The translations under genes and the position numbers were made by a program. A DNA stretch of 64,000 nt from Croceicoccus mobilis (GTDB taxonomy: Bacteria > Pseudomonadota > Alphaproteobacteria > Sphingomonadales > Sphingomonadaceae), in contig NZ_LYWZ01000024.1 in the NCBI RefSeq assembly GCF_001661965.1, forward strand, positions 56,201-120,200. The letters are read 5' to 3'. Shown one piece after another: positions 18,286 through 27,645 of the stretch. The number at the start of each line of letters is the position of its first letter. The stretch's first letter is position 1. The notes under the pieces are model-generated. The model did no database searches. It had not been told where the DNA came from and worked only from the letters and a program-made list of their open reading frames with translations.

Positions 18286-19052
18286 ATTTCTCACTTGAAG
18301 GCAAAGTCGCCATCGTCACCGGTGCGGCGTCGGGCATAGGCGAGGCGATATCGCGCCGGTTGCGCGGGGCAGGGGCCAGGGTATTCGACGCCGATCTGAA
18401 TGCGCCGCCGCAGATGGGTAATGCCGAAACCCATGATTTTCGCCGCACCGATTGTTCGCAACCCGAAGAACTTGCGGCGCTGTGCCAGATGTGCGTGGAT
18501 CGGTTTGGACAGCTGGATATCATGGTCAATAATGCCGGGATCGCCGATGCAGCGCCCCTCCACGAATGGGATGCCGCGCGATCCGAACGATTCTGGCGGC
18601 TCCATGTGCTGGGCGTGCAAAGCGCCACGCGCGAGGCGGCGGCGCGAATGACGCCGGGCGGTGCCATCGTCAATTTCTCGTCCATCACCGCCATGCGCGG
18701 TTTCGTAACATGGGGCGAATATGCGGCAACGAAGGCGGGGATCATCTCGCTGACGCAGACCGCCGCGATGGAATATGGCCCCGCTGGCCTGCGCGTGAAT
18801 TGCGTGGCACCCGGCATCATCGAAACGCCGATGGCCATGGCCGAAGCGCCTGACATGGTTGAACGCAATGCGCGCATATTTGCCCCATTGGGCCGCATCG
18901 GTCAGCCGGAAGAGGCCGCGGCGGCGGTCCATTTCCTGGCCAGCCCGGATGCAAGTTATATCACCGGACAGGTTCTTCTGGTCGACGGCGGATGGTCGGT
19001 TGGGCCATCGATCGCGGGGCTTGAAATGGCTGCGGGCGCAACGCCGCAATAG
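18282..19052 (+). CDS. Short-chain dehydrogenase/reductase
   Basis: This 256-residue classical SDR has the NAD(P) motif TGAASGIG near the N-terminus, NNAG in mid-protein, serine in NFSSITA and the catalytic YAATK (Y..xK). The C-terminal segment YITGQVLLVDGGW is family-typical. It probably oxidises or reduces a secondary alcohol or ketone. It is coupled to the SnoaL-like gene and ends 9 bases before the convergent AraC gene. Confidence 0.92.
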   Translation: MNFSLEGKVAIVTGAASGIGEAISRRLRGAGARVFDADLNAPPQMGNAETHDFRRTDCSQPEELAALCQMCVDRFGQLDIMVNNAGIADAAPLHEWDAARSERFWRLHVLGVQSATREAAARMTPGGAIVNFSSITAMRGFVTWGEYAATKAGIISLTQTAAMEYGPAGLRVNCVAPGIIETPMAMAEAPDMVERNARIFAPLGRIGQPEEAAAAVHFLASPDASYITGQVLLVDGGWSVGPSIAGLEMAAGATPQ

Positions 19053-19061
19053 GCGGCCAGT

Positions 19062-20114
19062 TCAATCGCCGTGGCCGGTAGGATCGCCGTCTTCGGCAGG
19101 ATGGGCCGTTTCGCGCACATTGACCCGTTCGCGCCATTCGCTTGGGCGTTCGCCGGTCCAGCGCATGAACGCGCGCGAAAAAGAGCTATTGCTCGAAAAG
19201 CCCAGCAGGAATGCGATTTCCTCGCTGGTCAGTTCTGGCCGTCGCAAATAATCGAATGACAGGCTTTCGCGCAGTCGTTCGAGCACATCCTGAAATGTCG
19301 TGCCTTCATCGCCAAGGCGGCGGAGCAATGTCCGTTCGGTAATGCCCAGCAGGATTGCGGTTTTCTGCCGACTGGGAAAACCGCGCGGCAACTGGCCCAG
19401 CAACGCTTGCCGCACCATGGACGAAAACCGTTGAGTCTGGCGCTTGTCGATGTGATTGGCGGCCATCTCGTCAAGGACATGCGCCAGTTCCTCATTCGCA
19501 GAGGGAATGTTCTGGTCTATCGCCTTGTTCGAATAGATGATCTCGTTGCGCGGCTGATCGAAGACGATCGGGCAATGGAACACATCGCCATAAGGCTGCG
19601 GATCTCCCGGCGCGCGATGTTGCAGATGGACGGCAAGCGGCACGACTTCGGCACCGACAATCCATTCGCACAGATGATGAAACCCGGCCAGGATCGTATC
19701 GATGGTGTGATAAACGGGGCGTTCGCCCAAGGGTTTGAGTTCGACCGAAAGCGAAACGCCATCCTCCACTGTTTGGAAGCGCACGATGGCGGCATCGGAA
19801 ATGATGCGGGAATATCGGGCAAAACGTTCGCCGGCGCGGCGAAGGGTCTCGCTGCAACTCATCGCATAGCCTACGACATGGAAGGTGGACGGCCGCACAT
19901 GGCGCGCCACCTTCAGCCCGAAGACCGGATCGGCCGTGGCCTTGCTGGCCGCTATCCAGAGTGCGGTGACCTGTTCCTGAGAGTAACGATAGGTAAGATC
20001 GCCGATTTTCGATGCATCCATCCCGATCTTGCGACACAATGAGTCAGCATCGATGTTCGCGTCCTCGATGGATTTGATGATCGCCAGAACCCAGGACGAT
20101 AGACCGGTTTGCAT
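19062..20114 (-). CDS. AraC-family transcriptional regulator
   Basis: This 350-residue regulator has an N-terminal arabinose-binding-like domain of the AraC/OruR subfamily (about 20-200). The C-terminal double helix-turn-helix includes LGITERTLLRRLGDEG and SSEIAFLLGF-like residues, followed by FMRWTGERPSEWR. The ATG at 20114 has AAGGG seven bases upstream and was preferred to a TTG six bases earlier. It lies convergent to the SDR gene and likely controls the divergent P450 and TonB operons. The effector is unknown. Confidence 0.9.
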   Translation of the reverse strand: MQTGLSSWVLAIIKSIEDANIDADSLCRKIGMDASKIGDLTYRYSQEQVTALWIAASKATADPVFGLKVARHVRPSTFHVVGYAMSCSETLRRAGERFARYSRIISDAAIVRFQTVEDGVSLSVELKPLGERPVYHTIDTILAGFHHLCEWIVGAEVVPLAVHLQHRAPGDPQPYGDVFHCPIVFDQPRNEIIYSNKAIDQNIPSANEELAHVLDEMAANHIDKRQTQRFSSMVRQALLGQLPRGFPSRQKTAILLGITERTLLRRLGDEGTTFQDVLERLRESLSFDYLRRPELTSEEIAFLLGFSSNSSFSRAFMRWTGERPSEWRERVNVRETAHPAEDGDPTGHGD

Positions 20115-20170
20115 GTGCAACCCTTACCACCGTTACTGGCAAACTCAAACCTGTCGGGGTGCCGCTGTCC

Positions 20171-20356
20171 GGGATAGCCGCGGACTTGGGCAATTGCCGG
20201 GAAACGTTCCTGATTGAGTTTGCGCACGCATCTGCCCTCTGTATCGAACCCCACGCCATGATTAGCGCAGCAGATGCGGCGACCGTTGAAGCTGACGTGA
20301 CCTGCGCTGAGCGGCGTTGCACGGTGGCTGCACCGATCTTCCACCGCAGCGATCTT
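20171..20356 (-). pseudogene. Rieske oxygenase N-terminal fragment (VanA-like)
   Basis: About 62 codons read as a Rieske [2Fe-2S] domain, with VEDRCSHRATPLSAG followed by RRICCANHGVGFDTEGRCVR. This supplies the CxH and CxxH ligand pairs seen in vanillate O-demethylase-type oxygenases. Family similarity breaks off after AQVRGYP, and there is no catalytic iron domain. It is a remnant in the same open frame as the recombinase fragment upstream, so the junction is a rearrangement scar. Confidence 0.7.
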
Positions 20357-20521
20357 GTGCCGTTTTGATGCCCATCGCCGGGCGTGATGGCAACAGCCGT
20401 ATAGGGGGCATGCTTTTCCTATGGTTTGCCGTTTGATCCTGCCTCGATTGCAAGCCTCGACGTGCCCGCCCAGCGCAGCGGTGCGGCAGTGCTCGATCGC
20501 TGACATGACCCGAAACATGTC

Positions 20522-20701
20522 AGCTGCCCGGCCTTTGCCTTCCATCAATTCCATGTGGCGGTCGAGCGGCTTGGTCACGGCATAGAACTTCCTCGTCGCG
20601 ACCTTGGTGCGTCCCAGCAGAACCTGGATGGCACGAATATCAACATCCTGTTCGAGCAGATAGGTAACAAAGCTGTGGCGCAATGTGGGGGAGCTTATCA
20701 C
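20522..20701 (-). pseudogene. Tyrosine recombinase C-terminal fragment
   Basis: About 60 codons match the end of XerD-like integrases: SPTLRHSFVTYLLEQ (the HxxR box), DIRAIQVLLG, and a terminal tyrosine in RKFYAVTKPLD. The upstream catalytic arginine and the core-binding domain are absent. The frame continues into the Rieske fragment. The piece is probably a relic of the element that disrupted the oxygenase gene. Confidence 0.7.
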
Positions 20702-20884
20702 CCCGGCGATCTACGATACAAGCTGCGCTGGGATCGATAGAGGTTCATGACATACCGTGCCCGCAATATGGCACGAACGGACGCACCGTGACGCGCTATG
20801 CCATCGCACATTTCTTCGCGCCGCACTATCAGTCTACCCTCAATAGTCGTCCGACCACGAGACGGCACGGGGAGGAAATCAATA

Positions 20885-23257
20885 ATGTCCAAAGATCTCT
20901 ATGGTCTGCTCGCGGGCGTTGCGCTCGGCGTGTTCGGCGCGTCTGGCGTTGCCGTTGCGCAGGCAGCCGATGCCCCTGAAAAAGAGGCCGCGTCTGCGGC
21001 CGAAGGCGATCCGATCGTCGTTACCGCGCAGAAGCGCAGCCAGAGCGTGGACGACGTCGGCATGTCGATCCAGGCCTTCACCGGCGACTCGCTCAGGGAT
21101 TCGGGCGTCGCCTCGGCCAGCGACCTGACGCAGGTGGTTGCCGGCTTCAATTTCAGCCGGTCCAATGCCAACACGCCGATCTACACCTTGCGCGGCGTGG
21201 GCTTCCAGACGCCGAACCTGTCGTCGACCAGCCCAGTCGGCATTTACGTGGACGAGGTTGCCTATGCCTTTCCCTACATGGGTAACGGTCCGCTGTTCGA
21301 CATTGAACGGGTGGAGGTTCTGAAGGGTCCGCAGGGAACGCTCTACGGCCGCAACACCACCGGCGGACTCGTCAATTTCATCACCGCCAAGCCCGGCAAC
21401 TTCCTTGAAGCGAAGCTGCGCGCCGAGGCGGGCAATTACGAGACCTATAATATCGAGGGTTTCGTGAACCTGCCGCTCTCGGATACGCTCGCCGTGCGTC
21501 TTGCCGGACGGGCCGAGAACCGGGACAAGGGATGGCAGCGCAGCCGCACGCGTGACGAGCGGCTCGGCAAGGTCGACCGTACGGGCCTGCGCGGATCGCT
21601 GGCATGGGAGCCGACATCGGCGTTGACGGTGGCGCTTTCCCTCTCCTGGTGGGACGACAACTCGGATACCGTCGCGCCGCAGGCGACCTCGCTCGATCTC
21701 GCTCGCCCGGCCTTCGCCATTCCAGGCATCGAAGACGCGGTGTTCGACGACGGGAACAGCCGCTTGGCCGACTGGGACGCCGCCGAGGACGGCAAGCCCG
21801 CGTTCCGCACCGATTCCCGCTTCGTTTCGGCGAAACTGCGCGTCGATTATGAATTTTCGCCCGACCTCACCTTGACCTCCCTCACGGGCTACCACGATCT
21901 GAAGCGGCGCGATTTCACCGACCTGGACGGCACCCCGTTCGAGATTCTTGCCTATCAATCGGACGGCGATATCGAGAGCTGGTCCGAGGAACTGCGCCTG
22001 TCCGGCGATTTCGACAGCGTCACCTGGATGCTCGGCGGCTTCTATGCGCGTGACCGGCTGACCGACAACCAGTTCGGCTATTACGATGAAAATTCGACCG
22101 TGCGCCTGCTGCGGTTCTTTGGCGGTACGATTCCGCAAACGACCTACACGCCGGAGGAGGTCGCGGGCGGCTTCCGCAACTTCCGCAATATCACTAACCA
22201 GTCCAACAAGTCCTGGTCCCTGCTTGCCAATGCCGAATGGGCGGTGACCGATCGCCTTAGCCTGGTCGGCGGTGCGCGCTACACCGAAGACACGATTCGC
22301 TTCTCGGGCTGTTCGCAGGACGCAGACGGCAACACGGTCCCGATCTGGAATACGGCCGTCGCCGCGCTGACCGGCTCGAATACCAATGTGCAGCCGAACG
22401 AGTGTCTGACTTACAGCGCCGATTTCTCGGACAACGTGCTGGCGCGCAAGAAGCTCGCGCAGAACAATGTATCCTGGCGGGCAGGGGTCAATTTCGAACC
22501 CGATCCCGACGCGCTGCTCTACGCGACCGTTTCGCGCGGATACAAGTCGGGCGCGTTTCCGGTTCTTCCCGCCAACGTGGAAACGCAGTTCGAACCGGCG
22601 GTGCAGGAACGGCTCACGGCATATGAGATTGGCGCGAAACTCTCCCCGGTAGACTTCCTGCGCTTCAACGCGAGTGGCTTTTTCTACCAGTATAAGGACA
22701 AGCAACTGTTCGGTGACGTCGAGGATCCGGTGTTCACAACGCTGTCACGCATCGTCAATGTCCCCAAGTCCGAAGTCTACGGCGCGGAACTGGAAGCATT
22801 CGTGCAGGCGACCAACGAGCTGCGGCTGCAGACGAGCGCAACCTATGTGCACAGCGAGATCACCGAGTTCGTGGGCATCAATCGACTTGGCAATCTGGAG
22901 GACTTTGCGGGAAATGAATTTCCCAATACGCCAAACTGGCAAGTCAACGGCCAGCTCGCCTATGACGGGCGGATCAGCCCTGCGGTGGGGCTGAAAGCCG
23001 TCCTCAGCGCAAGCTATCAGGGGGCGGCCGAAGGCGCCGTGGGAGCCGGGCAGGAATTCCGCATCGATCCATACACACTCGTCAACGGCACGGTGTCGAC
23101 GACGCTGATGGAAGACCGGCTGGAACTGGGGCTGTTCGGCCGCAACGTGCTGAACGAGAAATACTATACCACCGTCGACACAGTGATCGACACGATCTTC
23201 AGCGTGCCCGGCATGCCGCGCACCTACGGTCTGTACATCGAATACCGATTTGATTGA
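20885..23257 (+). CDS. TonB-dependent outer-membrane receptor
   Basis: This 790-residue receptor has a signal peptide (LLAGVALGVFGASGVAVAQA), a TonB-box region DPIVVTAQKRSQ, the plug motif KGPQGTLYGRNTTGG and a C-terminal barrel strand ending in YIEYRFD. GGGGAGG lies before the ATG at 20885, which decides the start. It overlaps the MFS gene by 8 bases, so outer- and inner-membrane transport are translated together. It is distinct in sequence from the receptor at 15505. Confidence 0.93.
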   Translation: MSKDLYGLLAGVALGVFGASGVAVAQAADAPEKEAASAAEGDPIVVTAQKRSQSVDDVGMSIQAFTGDSLRDSGVASASDLTQVVAGFNFSRSNANTPIYTLRGVGFQTPNLSSTSPVGIYVDEVAYAFPYMGNGPLFDIERVEVLKGPQGTLYGRNTTGGLVNFITAKPGNFLEAKLRAEAGNYETYNIEGFVNLPLSDTLAVRLAGRAENRDKGWQRSRTRDERLGKVDRTGLRGSLAWEPTSALTVALSLSWWDDNSDTVAPQATSLDLARPAFAIPGIEDAVFDDGNSRLADWDAAEDGKPAFRTDSRFVSAKLRVDYEFSPDLTLTSLTGYHDLKRRDFTDLDGTPFEILAYQSDGDIESWSEELRLSGDFDSVTWMLGGFYARDRLTDNQFGYYDENSTVRLLRFFGGTIPQTTYTPEEVAGGFRNFRNITNQSNKSWSLLANAEWAVTDRLSLVGGARYTEDTIRFSGCSQDADGNTVPIWNTAVAALTGSNTNVQPNECLTYSADFSDNVLARKKLAQNNVSWRAGVNFEPDPDALLYATVSRGYKSGAFPVLPANVETQFEPAVQERLTAYEIGAKLSPVDFLRFNASGFFYQYKDKQLFGDVEDPVFTTLSRIVNVPKSEVYGAELEAFVQATNELRLQTSATYVHSEITEFVGINRLGNLEDFAGNEFPNTPNWQVNGQLAYDGRISPAVGLKAVLSASYQGAAEGAVGAGQEFRIDPYTLVNGTVSTTLMEDRLELGLFGRNVLNEKYYTTVDTVIDTIFSVPGMPRTYGLYIEYRFD

Positions 23258-24494
23258 CGGGAAGTCTCCTTTGGGTGGCCGGCGGCTGCTCCCCGGCGTG
23301 TATAGCGCCGAGTTTGCCGACAACCGCGGCATCCTCGGCGCGGCCTTCCTGGGGCTCACCGCCAGCATGCCGGCCACCATGTTCTACAGCATGGGAGCCT
23401 TCATGGGCCCGCTGGAGGCCGAGTTCGGGTGGCCGCGCGACTCGCTCTCCTTCGCGGTCACTCTTCTGACGATCGGGCTGTTCCTCTCCGGTCCAGTTGC
23501 CGGCCGTCTCAGCGATAGTTTCGGTGCTGCACGGATCGCGGCGGGCAGCACGCTCCTTTATGGAATCATGCTGATCGGGCTGGGTTTTTACCTCCAGAGC
23601 CTGGTCCAGCTCTGGATCGCTTATTTCGTGATCGCGGTGGTCGGTGTCGGGTCGACACCCATTGTCATGGTTCGTCCGGTCGCTGGCGCGTTTGACAAGC
23701 ACCGGGGGCTGGCCATCGGCATCGCGCTCACTGGCGCAGGCATTTCCGGCTTCTGGGTACCGCTTGCCGCAACCGGGCTGATCGAGCTAGGCGGCTGGCG
23801 CACGGCCTTTGCGGGCCTCGGGCTCAGCGCCTGTGTTATCGCGCCGCTGGTCTATCTCGGCTTTCGCGGGGCGGAAAGCGATCGCGGTGATCGGCGGGAG
23901 ACCGCCTCCACCGGCATGAGCTTTGGCGAAGCGGCGTGCACCATGCAGTTCTGGGCGCTGTCCACCATGGCGGCATTTATGGCGCTCGGCGTTGCGGGGC
24001 TGGTCGTGCATTTCGTTCCGATGTTCCGCGAAATGGGTGCCGCCCCCTACAAGGCCGCAGGTCTCGCTTCGCTGATCGGAATATCCAGCGTTGCCGGGCG
24101 GATTGCCGTGGGCTGGCTGCTGGACCGCATCCCAGCCACACTGGTTTCCTTTACCATCCTCGCTCTTGCGGCCGCCGGGGCCCTGTTGCTTTACGGATTC
24201 GGCCTGCAATTCGCGGTGGTCGCGGTGCTGCTCCTCGGTCTCGCTGCTGGCGCGGAAATCGATCTCATCGCCTTCCTGTGCGCCCGGCTGTTCGGCCAGC
24301 GCGCCTACGGAGCGATCTACGGCTGGCACTACAGCGTGTTCGCACTGGGCTATGGGTTCAGCCCGCTTTTGGCCGGGCGCGGGCGCGAGCTGACCGGATC
24401 TTACGACCTGACTTTGGTCCTGAGCGGGTTCGCCATTCTCGCTGCCGCCTTCCTTGCGCCGCTTGCGGGCCGCCGCGTCGCCGTGACGGGCTGA
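23250..24494 (+). CDS. MFS transporter
   Basis: This 414-residue major facilitator permease has about twelve membrane helices. An early loop carries GPVAGRLSDSFGAAR, which fits the conserved motif between helices 2 and 3. The start is taken as TTG 23250, embedded in the end of the receptor gene. It resembles oxalate/formate- or monocarboxylate-type MFS proteins. It probably moves the compound imported by the receptor across the inner membrane. Confidence 0.88.
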   Translation: MIDGKSPLGGRRLLPGVYSAEFADNRGILGAAFLGLTASMPATMFYSMGAFMGPLEAEFGWPRDSLSFAVTLLTIGLFLSGPVAGRLSDSFGAARIAAGSTLLYGIMLIGLGFYLQSLVQLWIAYFVIAVVGVGSTPIVMVRPVAGAFDKHRGLAIGIALTGAGISGFWVPLAATGLIELGGWRTAFAGLGLSACVIAPLVYLGFRGAESDRGDRRETASTGMSFGEAACTMQFWALSTMAAFMALGVAGLVVHFVPMFREMGAAPYKAAGLASLIGISSVAGRIAVGWLLDRIPATLVSFTILALAAAGALLLYGFGLQFAVVAVLLLGLAAGAEIDLIAFLCARLFGQRAYGAIYGWHYSVFALGYGFSPLLAGRGRELTGSYDLTLVLSGFAILAAAFLAPLAGRRVAVTG

Positions 24495-25262
24495 GGGCGC
24501 TCAGCGGGCACGGCAAGGCGGGCCGTCGCGGACGACGCGGCGTACGAACACCAGCTGGCCGACGATGTCGCGCCGCTGATCGTCTCGCTGATGGGCGCGG
24601 ATGAGTATGACGCTTCAGATCAACGGCGCAAGGTGGGGACAGGACAGCGCTCTGATATCCGCTGTCAACACTCAGTGCGCGTGGCATCATCCGTTCGGCA
24701 AAGAGCGGTGCGTGTGCATCCGCACACAGGTGGAGGTGGGGCCTGAGAGACGTCGGTGATCAAGCTCTGATACGGGGGTTGGTTACCGCATTCCCGATTA
24801 TGCGTCCGGGGCTGATCCGATCTTATGCGTTGGAGGATCAGGAACGGCAAGTTCCAGTCGTGCTCGCCCATGGCGGCGCGATTGAGTTGGTGGCCGACCG
24901 GGGAGGCGACCCGTTCTACCGTCGAATACATGGGGCAACCGTTCGATAGAACACTTTCACGACACGCGTCCAATCGACTTTTGGCAGCCGATGTGCAGGT
25001 GCAATCTTGTAGGCTCAGGATCTGTAATTGCAAGACGCTGGCGGTGTTGATCCCTTGAGGGCTTAAAGGATCTGTCCGCACTGACCGAGCCGGAAGCTGG
25101 CCGTGCTTTATCGGGTCTCACAGAGGCGAGCGTTGCATTGACTCGAAGCGGGCTTGTTAGCCCATCCAGTAACCTTTGCATATCGTTCGGCCCTGCGTTC
25201 CCTCGCAGGACACCGCGCTCGGATCAACTATGATGCTTCACCGCGGAAAAATGAGTTCTACC
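24495..25262. other. Gene-free stretch after the MFS gene
   Basis: Across 768 bases I find no ORF with recognisable family features, no tRNA and no clear terminator. Short open frames exist on both strands but show no start with a ribosome site and no protein motif. The region borders transposase debris and is probably eroded sequence. Confidence 0.5.
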
Positions 25263-25716
25263 CTACCTCATGCATGGAACAAAGTGCGCGTCGCGCAGCA
25301 TAGCGTGCATGATCACTGCGAGGCGGCGTGCAAGAAGGTCTCGCGGCTGCGGGTGAGGATCGAGTTGGCCGCTTCGTAGAGCAGCTTGCGAACGGTCCCG
25401 TCACCTTGCTTGGTGATTCGGCCCGTCCAGTTGAGTTCGCCCGATTGGTAGCGCCTGGGCACCAGGCCGAATTAGGCGCCGGCATTGCGCGATTGTCGGA
25501 AGCGGGCTGTCTCATCCACCGCAGCGGCAAAGGCGGCGGATGTCTGCACACCAACACCTGGGATGGTCATGAGGATCGCGCAGGCGTGTGACTGGCTTGC
25601 GATGACGCGCATGCGGCGATCCATTTCCTTGATCTGCTCGACCAATTCAGCACGTACAGCCAGCAGAGAAGCGATGGCGGGCCGGTGTTCCGGGACTGCT
25701 TCGATCTCGTCAAGCG
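25263..25716 (-). pseudogene. IS110-family transposase fragment
   Basis: On the minus strand this encodes the C-terminal Transposase_20 part of an IS110/IS1111 transposase. It reads EAVPEHRPAI, then MTIPGVGVQTSAAFAAAVDE, then GLVPRRYQSGELNWTGRITK, and ends with LARRLAVIMHAMLRDAHF. It has an in-frame TAA at 25474-25472, inside the usual GAYLGLVP motif. A deletion plus frameshift precedes LARRLAV, and the N-terminal DEDD catalytic half is missing. It abuts and slightly overlaps the hipA remnant, so the insertion or recombination broke both. Confidence 0.8.
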
Positions 25717-26154
25717 CGCCGGGACAGATCCCGAGACGGAAATTCTCAAGCTGATCGATGCCGCGCTCTCATTCTCGTCATTGGCAATGCCGACGCACAT
25801 GCCAAGAACTTCAGCCTGTTGCGCGGAGACAGCGGTGAGGTGGTGCTTGCGCCGCTCTACGATCTGGTCTCGACGGTGGTCTGGCCGGAGCTGTCGAACA
25901 GGTTCGCGATGAAATATGGAGGTGCCAGAACGCTCGAAGCCATGTCGGCCGGAAGCTTCGAGCGCTTCGCAGCCGATGCAGGCGTCGATTACGAGATGGT
26001 CAGGGTGCGCGGATTATCGCTTTGCGAGCGTATCATGCACGGTCTAGAGATGGGTTTAGACACGCCAGGTCTGACCGATCGCTCGGCTGTTTCGGCTCTG
26101 GCGACCCTCTTCCACTACCGTGCTGGCAGAATATCCTTGAAGCTCGCCGGGTGA
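25687..26154 (+). pseudogene. HipA-like kinase C-terminal fragment
   Basis: The plus strand encodes the C-terminal part of a HipA-type serine/threonine kinase toxin. Visible segments are FRDCFDLVKRAG, the catalytic loop GNADAHAKNFSLLRGD and the metal-binding LAPLYDLVST. A frameshift near 25765 separates the first segment from the rest. The N-terminal domain and the HipB antitoxin are absent. The last 111 codons are open (from 25819), but the protein would lack its ATP-binding N-lobe. It is joined to the IS110 fragment. Confidence 0.8.
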
Positions 26155-26884
26155 CTCAGGGAGCGTGCTGTAAGCGACGATAACGGCAAAGCGTTGCTTG
26201 TCGGCGACAGGGTGAACAGTTAAAGCTCCGGATATGTCGCGCTACACGATCCATAAGAGCCGTGGCGTTGCCGCGGGGATGGGAAGCAGACCCCTATCCG
26301 AAACCGCGCGCATTCGGAAATATGGTCGGATCCGCGGACTCGATGAGCCGAGCCTGTTCAGCCGATTACGATCGATGCTTAGCGTCGAGCTTTTCCGCTA
26401 GGATCCAGCCAGATCCAGACTTGCTTCGGTATGTCCAGAAGCCGGGAGCGGCTTTGGTCGCCCAAGCCGATCAATTCTCGCGACGCGTTGATAGCTCAAC
26501 CCGGTCGAGCGAAATTCAGAGTCTCCTCGCTGCCGCTTGCTTGGCGATCACCGGACCTGCCCAATACGCTACCGCGCACCTGAAGCCATCGCTGTTTCCG
26601 CTCGGCTGACAGGCCGACGATACGCGGATGCTGGGCTTCAAACGTCGAGCCATGCATACTGCGCCACCGGTGACACTTTACCGAGGCAGCCGAAAAGCCA
26701 TGCAGCCGCGCCGACCTGAATTCGGGTGTGATCATTCGCGACATCCATCGGTTTAGTTCAGCCGGTAACACGGTCGATCGCGTTGCCGCAGGCAAAGTGT
26801 CACGGATGACAAAGTGCGCATGCAGATGGCGACCAGCGCATTTGCGGGATTCACAAGCGATTCGATCCGTGTCAGATTCACCTT
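26155..26884. other. Gene-free accessory stretch
   Basis: These 730 bases contain an inverted-repeat element (listed separately) and otherwise only short overlapping open frames without start signals or motifs. The region separates hipA debris from the next intact gene and looks like mobile-element residue. Confidence 0.5.
26661..26812. repeat. Inverted-repeat element with IS-like ends
   Basis: GTGACACTTTACC at 26670-26682 faces GGCAAAGTGTCAC at 26791-26803, an imperfect inverted pair about 100 bases apart. The right arm extends to GGATGACAA. The same end sequence occurs, almost without spacer, at 62227-62274. The arrangement suggests a non-autonomous (MITE-like) or solo-end relic of one transposon family. 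No transposase is encoded between the ends. Confidence 0.5.
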
Positions 26885-27388
26885 ATGTACTCGCCCGCTC
26901 TATCCGAACGGCCCGATATCGGCTCGATCCTGCACGCGCTTGCGCATTCTTCGCGCAGGCCTCGCTACGCCTTCATGGTGCTGGGCCTTATCGCAGAGGC
27001 AGCGCGGCCCGACGGGCGGGCAGGGCCATGGGTGGCCGGCGCTGACGGCGTACCCCAGCCTCTGCGCGAATGGGTGGCAGGCAAGCTCGTTCCGCTAGCT
27101 GCGTATGATCGCCGCCGGGCGACCTTGAGGCGAAAGGTGGAAGAGCGCCTTGGTCCCCGCGCTAGTGATAAAATGCTTGTCGCAGCTGCGCTCGAAGAGG
27201 AAGCGCTGGCAGTCGGTAAGGCGAATGTCAGCCGTGCCGTATCCGATCTGGTCAAGGCTGGTTTCGTCCGGCGCTATTATGCAGGACGGGTCCGAGGCCA
27301 CCAGAACAGGGGAGGGGGGCGTCATGCGGTCTATATCGTCGCTCCCCCGGTGCTGAACGCTATGCGCTCGCGGCCAACGCTGGTCTAA
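26885..27388 (+). CDS. Uncharacterised protein, possibly winged-helix
   Basis: This 167-residue basic protein has no family that I recognise. The segment around residues 105-135 (VGKANVSRAVSDLVKAGFV, then RRYYAGRVRG) looks like a DNA-recognition helix followed by a wing. A transcription-regulator-like fold is therefore possible. It stands alone between mobile-element debris and a bidirectional terminator. The ATG at 26885 has no strong ribosome site. Confidence 0.6.
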   Translation: MYSPALSERPDIGSILHALAHSSRRPRYAFMVLGLIAEAARPDGRAGPWVAGADGVPQPLREWVAGKLVPLAAYDRRRATLRRKVEERLGPRASDKMLVAAALEEEALAVGKANVSRAVSDLVKAGFVRRYYAGRVRGHQNRGGGRHAVYIVAPPVLNAMRSRPTLV

Positions 27389-27464
27389 AGAGCTGGATCC
27401 ACCGAAGGGGATCGCTAGCCGGAAGGGACGGCCACTCGTTCAAGCGTAGATGTCGCGAATAAAA

Positions 27465-27491
27465 AAGCCCGGCACGTCATGCGCCGGGCTT
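27465..27491. terminator. Bidirectional intrinsic terminator candidate
   Basis: AAGCCCGGC (27465-27473) and GCCGGGCTT (27483-27491) form a perfect 9-bp stem with a 9-base loop, preceded by an A-run. The A/T flanks could end transcription of the gene at 26885, and possibly of the minus-strand AbiE operon. Confidence 0.7.
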
Positions 27492-27645
27492 GAAAGTTTG
27501 GGAGAGGATGCCTGAAAGGCAGATCCTATATGCTTTCGCAGTTGCAATATCGCAAGTGCGAAAAGCGCATGGAGGATTGCCAAATACGGTTGAGCGCGCT
27601 CACCCGCAAGCGCCTCTCGTGAATAGATCTAATGGGTCGCTCGGT

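Noticed and set aside
20879..22705. 608-codon minus-strand open frame across the TonB receptor
   Set aside because: The plus strand encodes a receptor with all expected motifs; the antisense frame has none.
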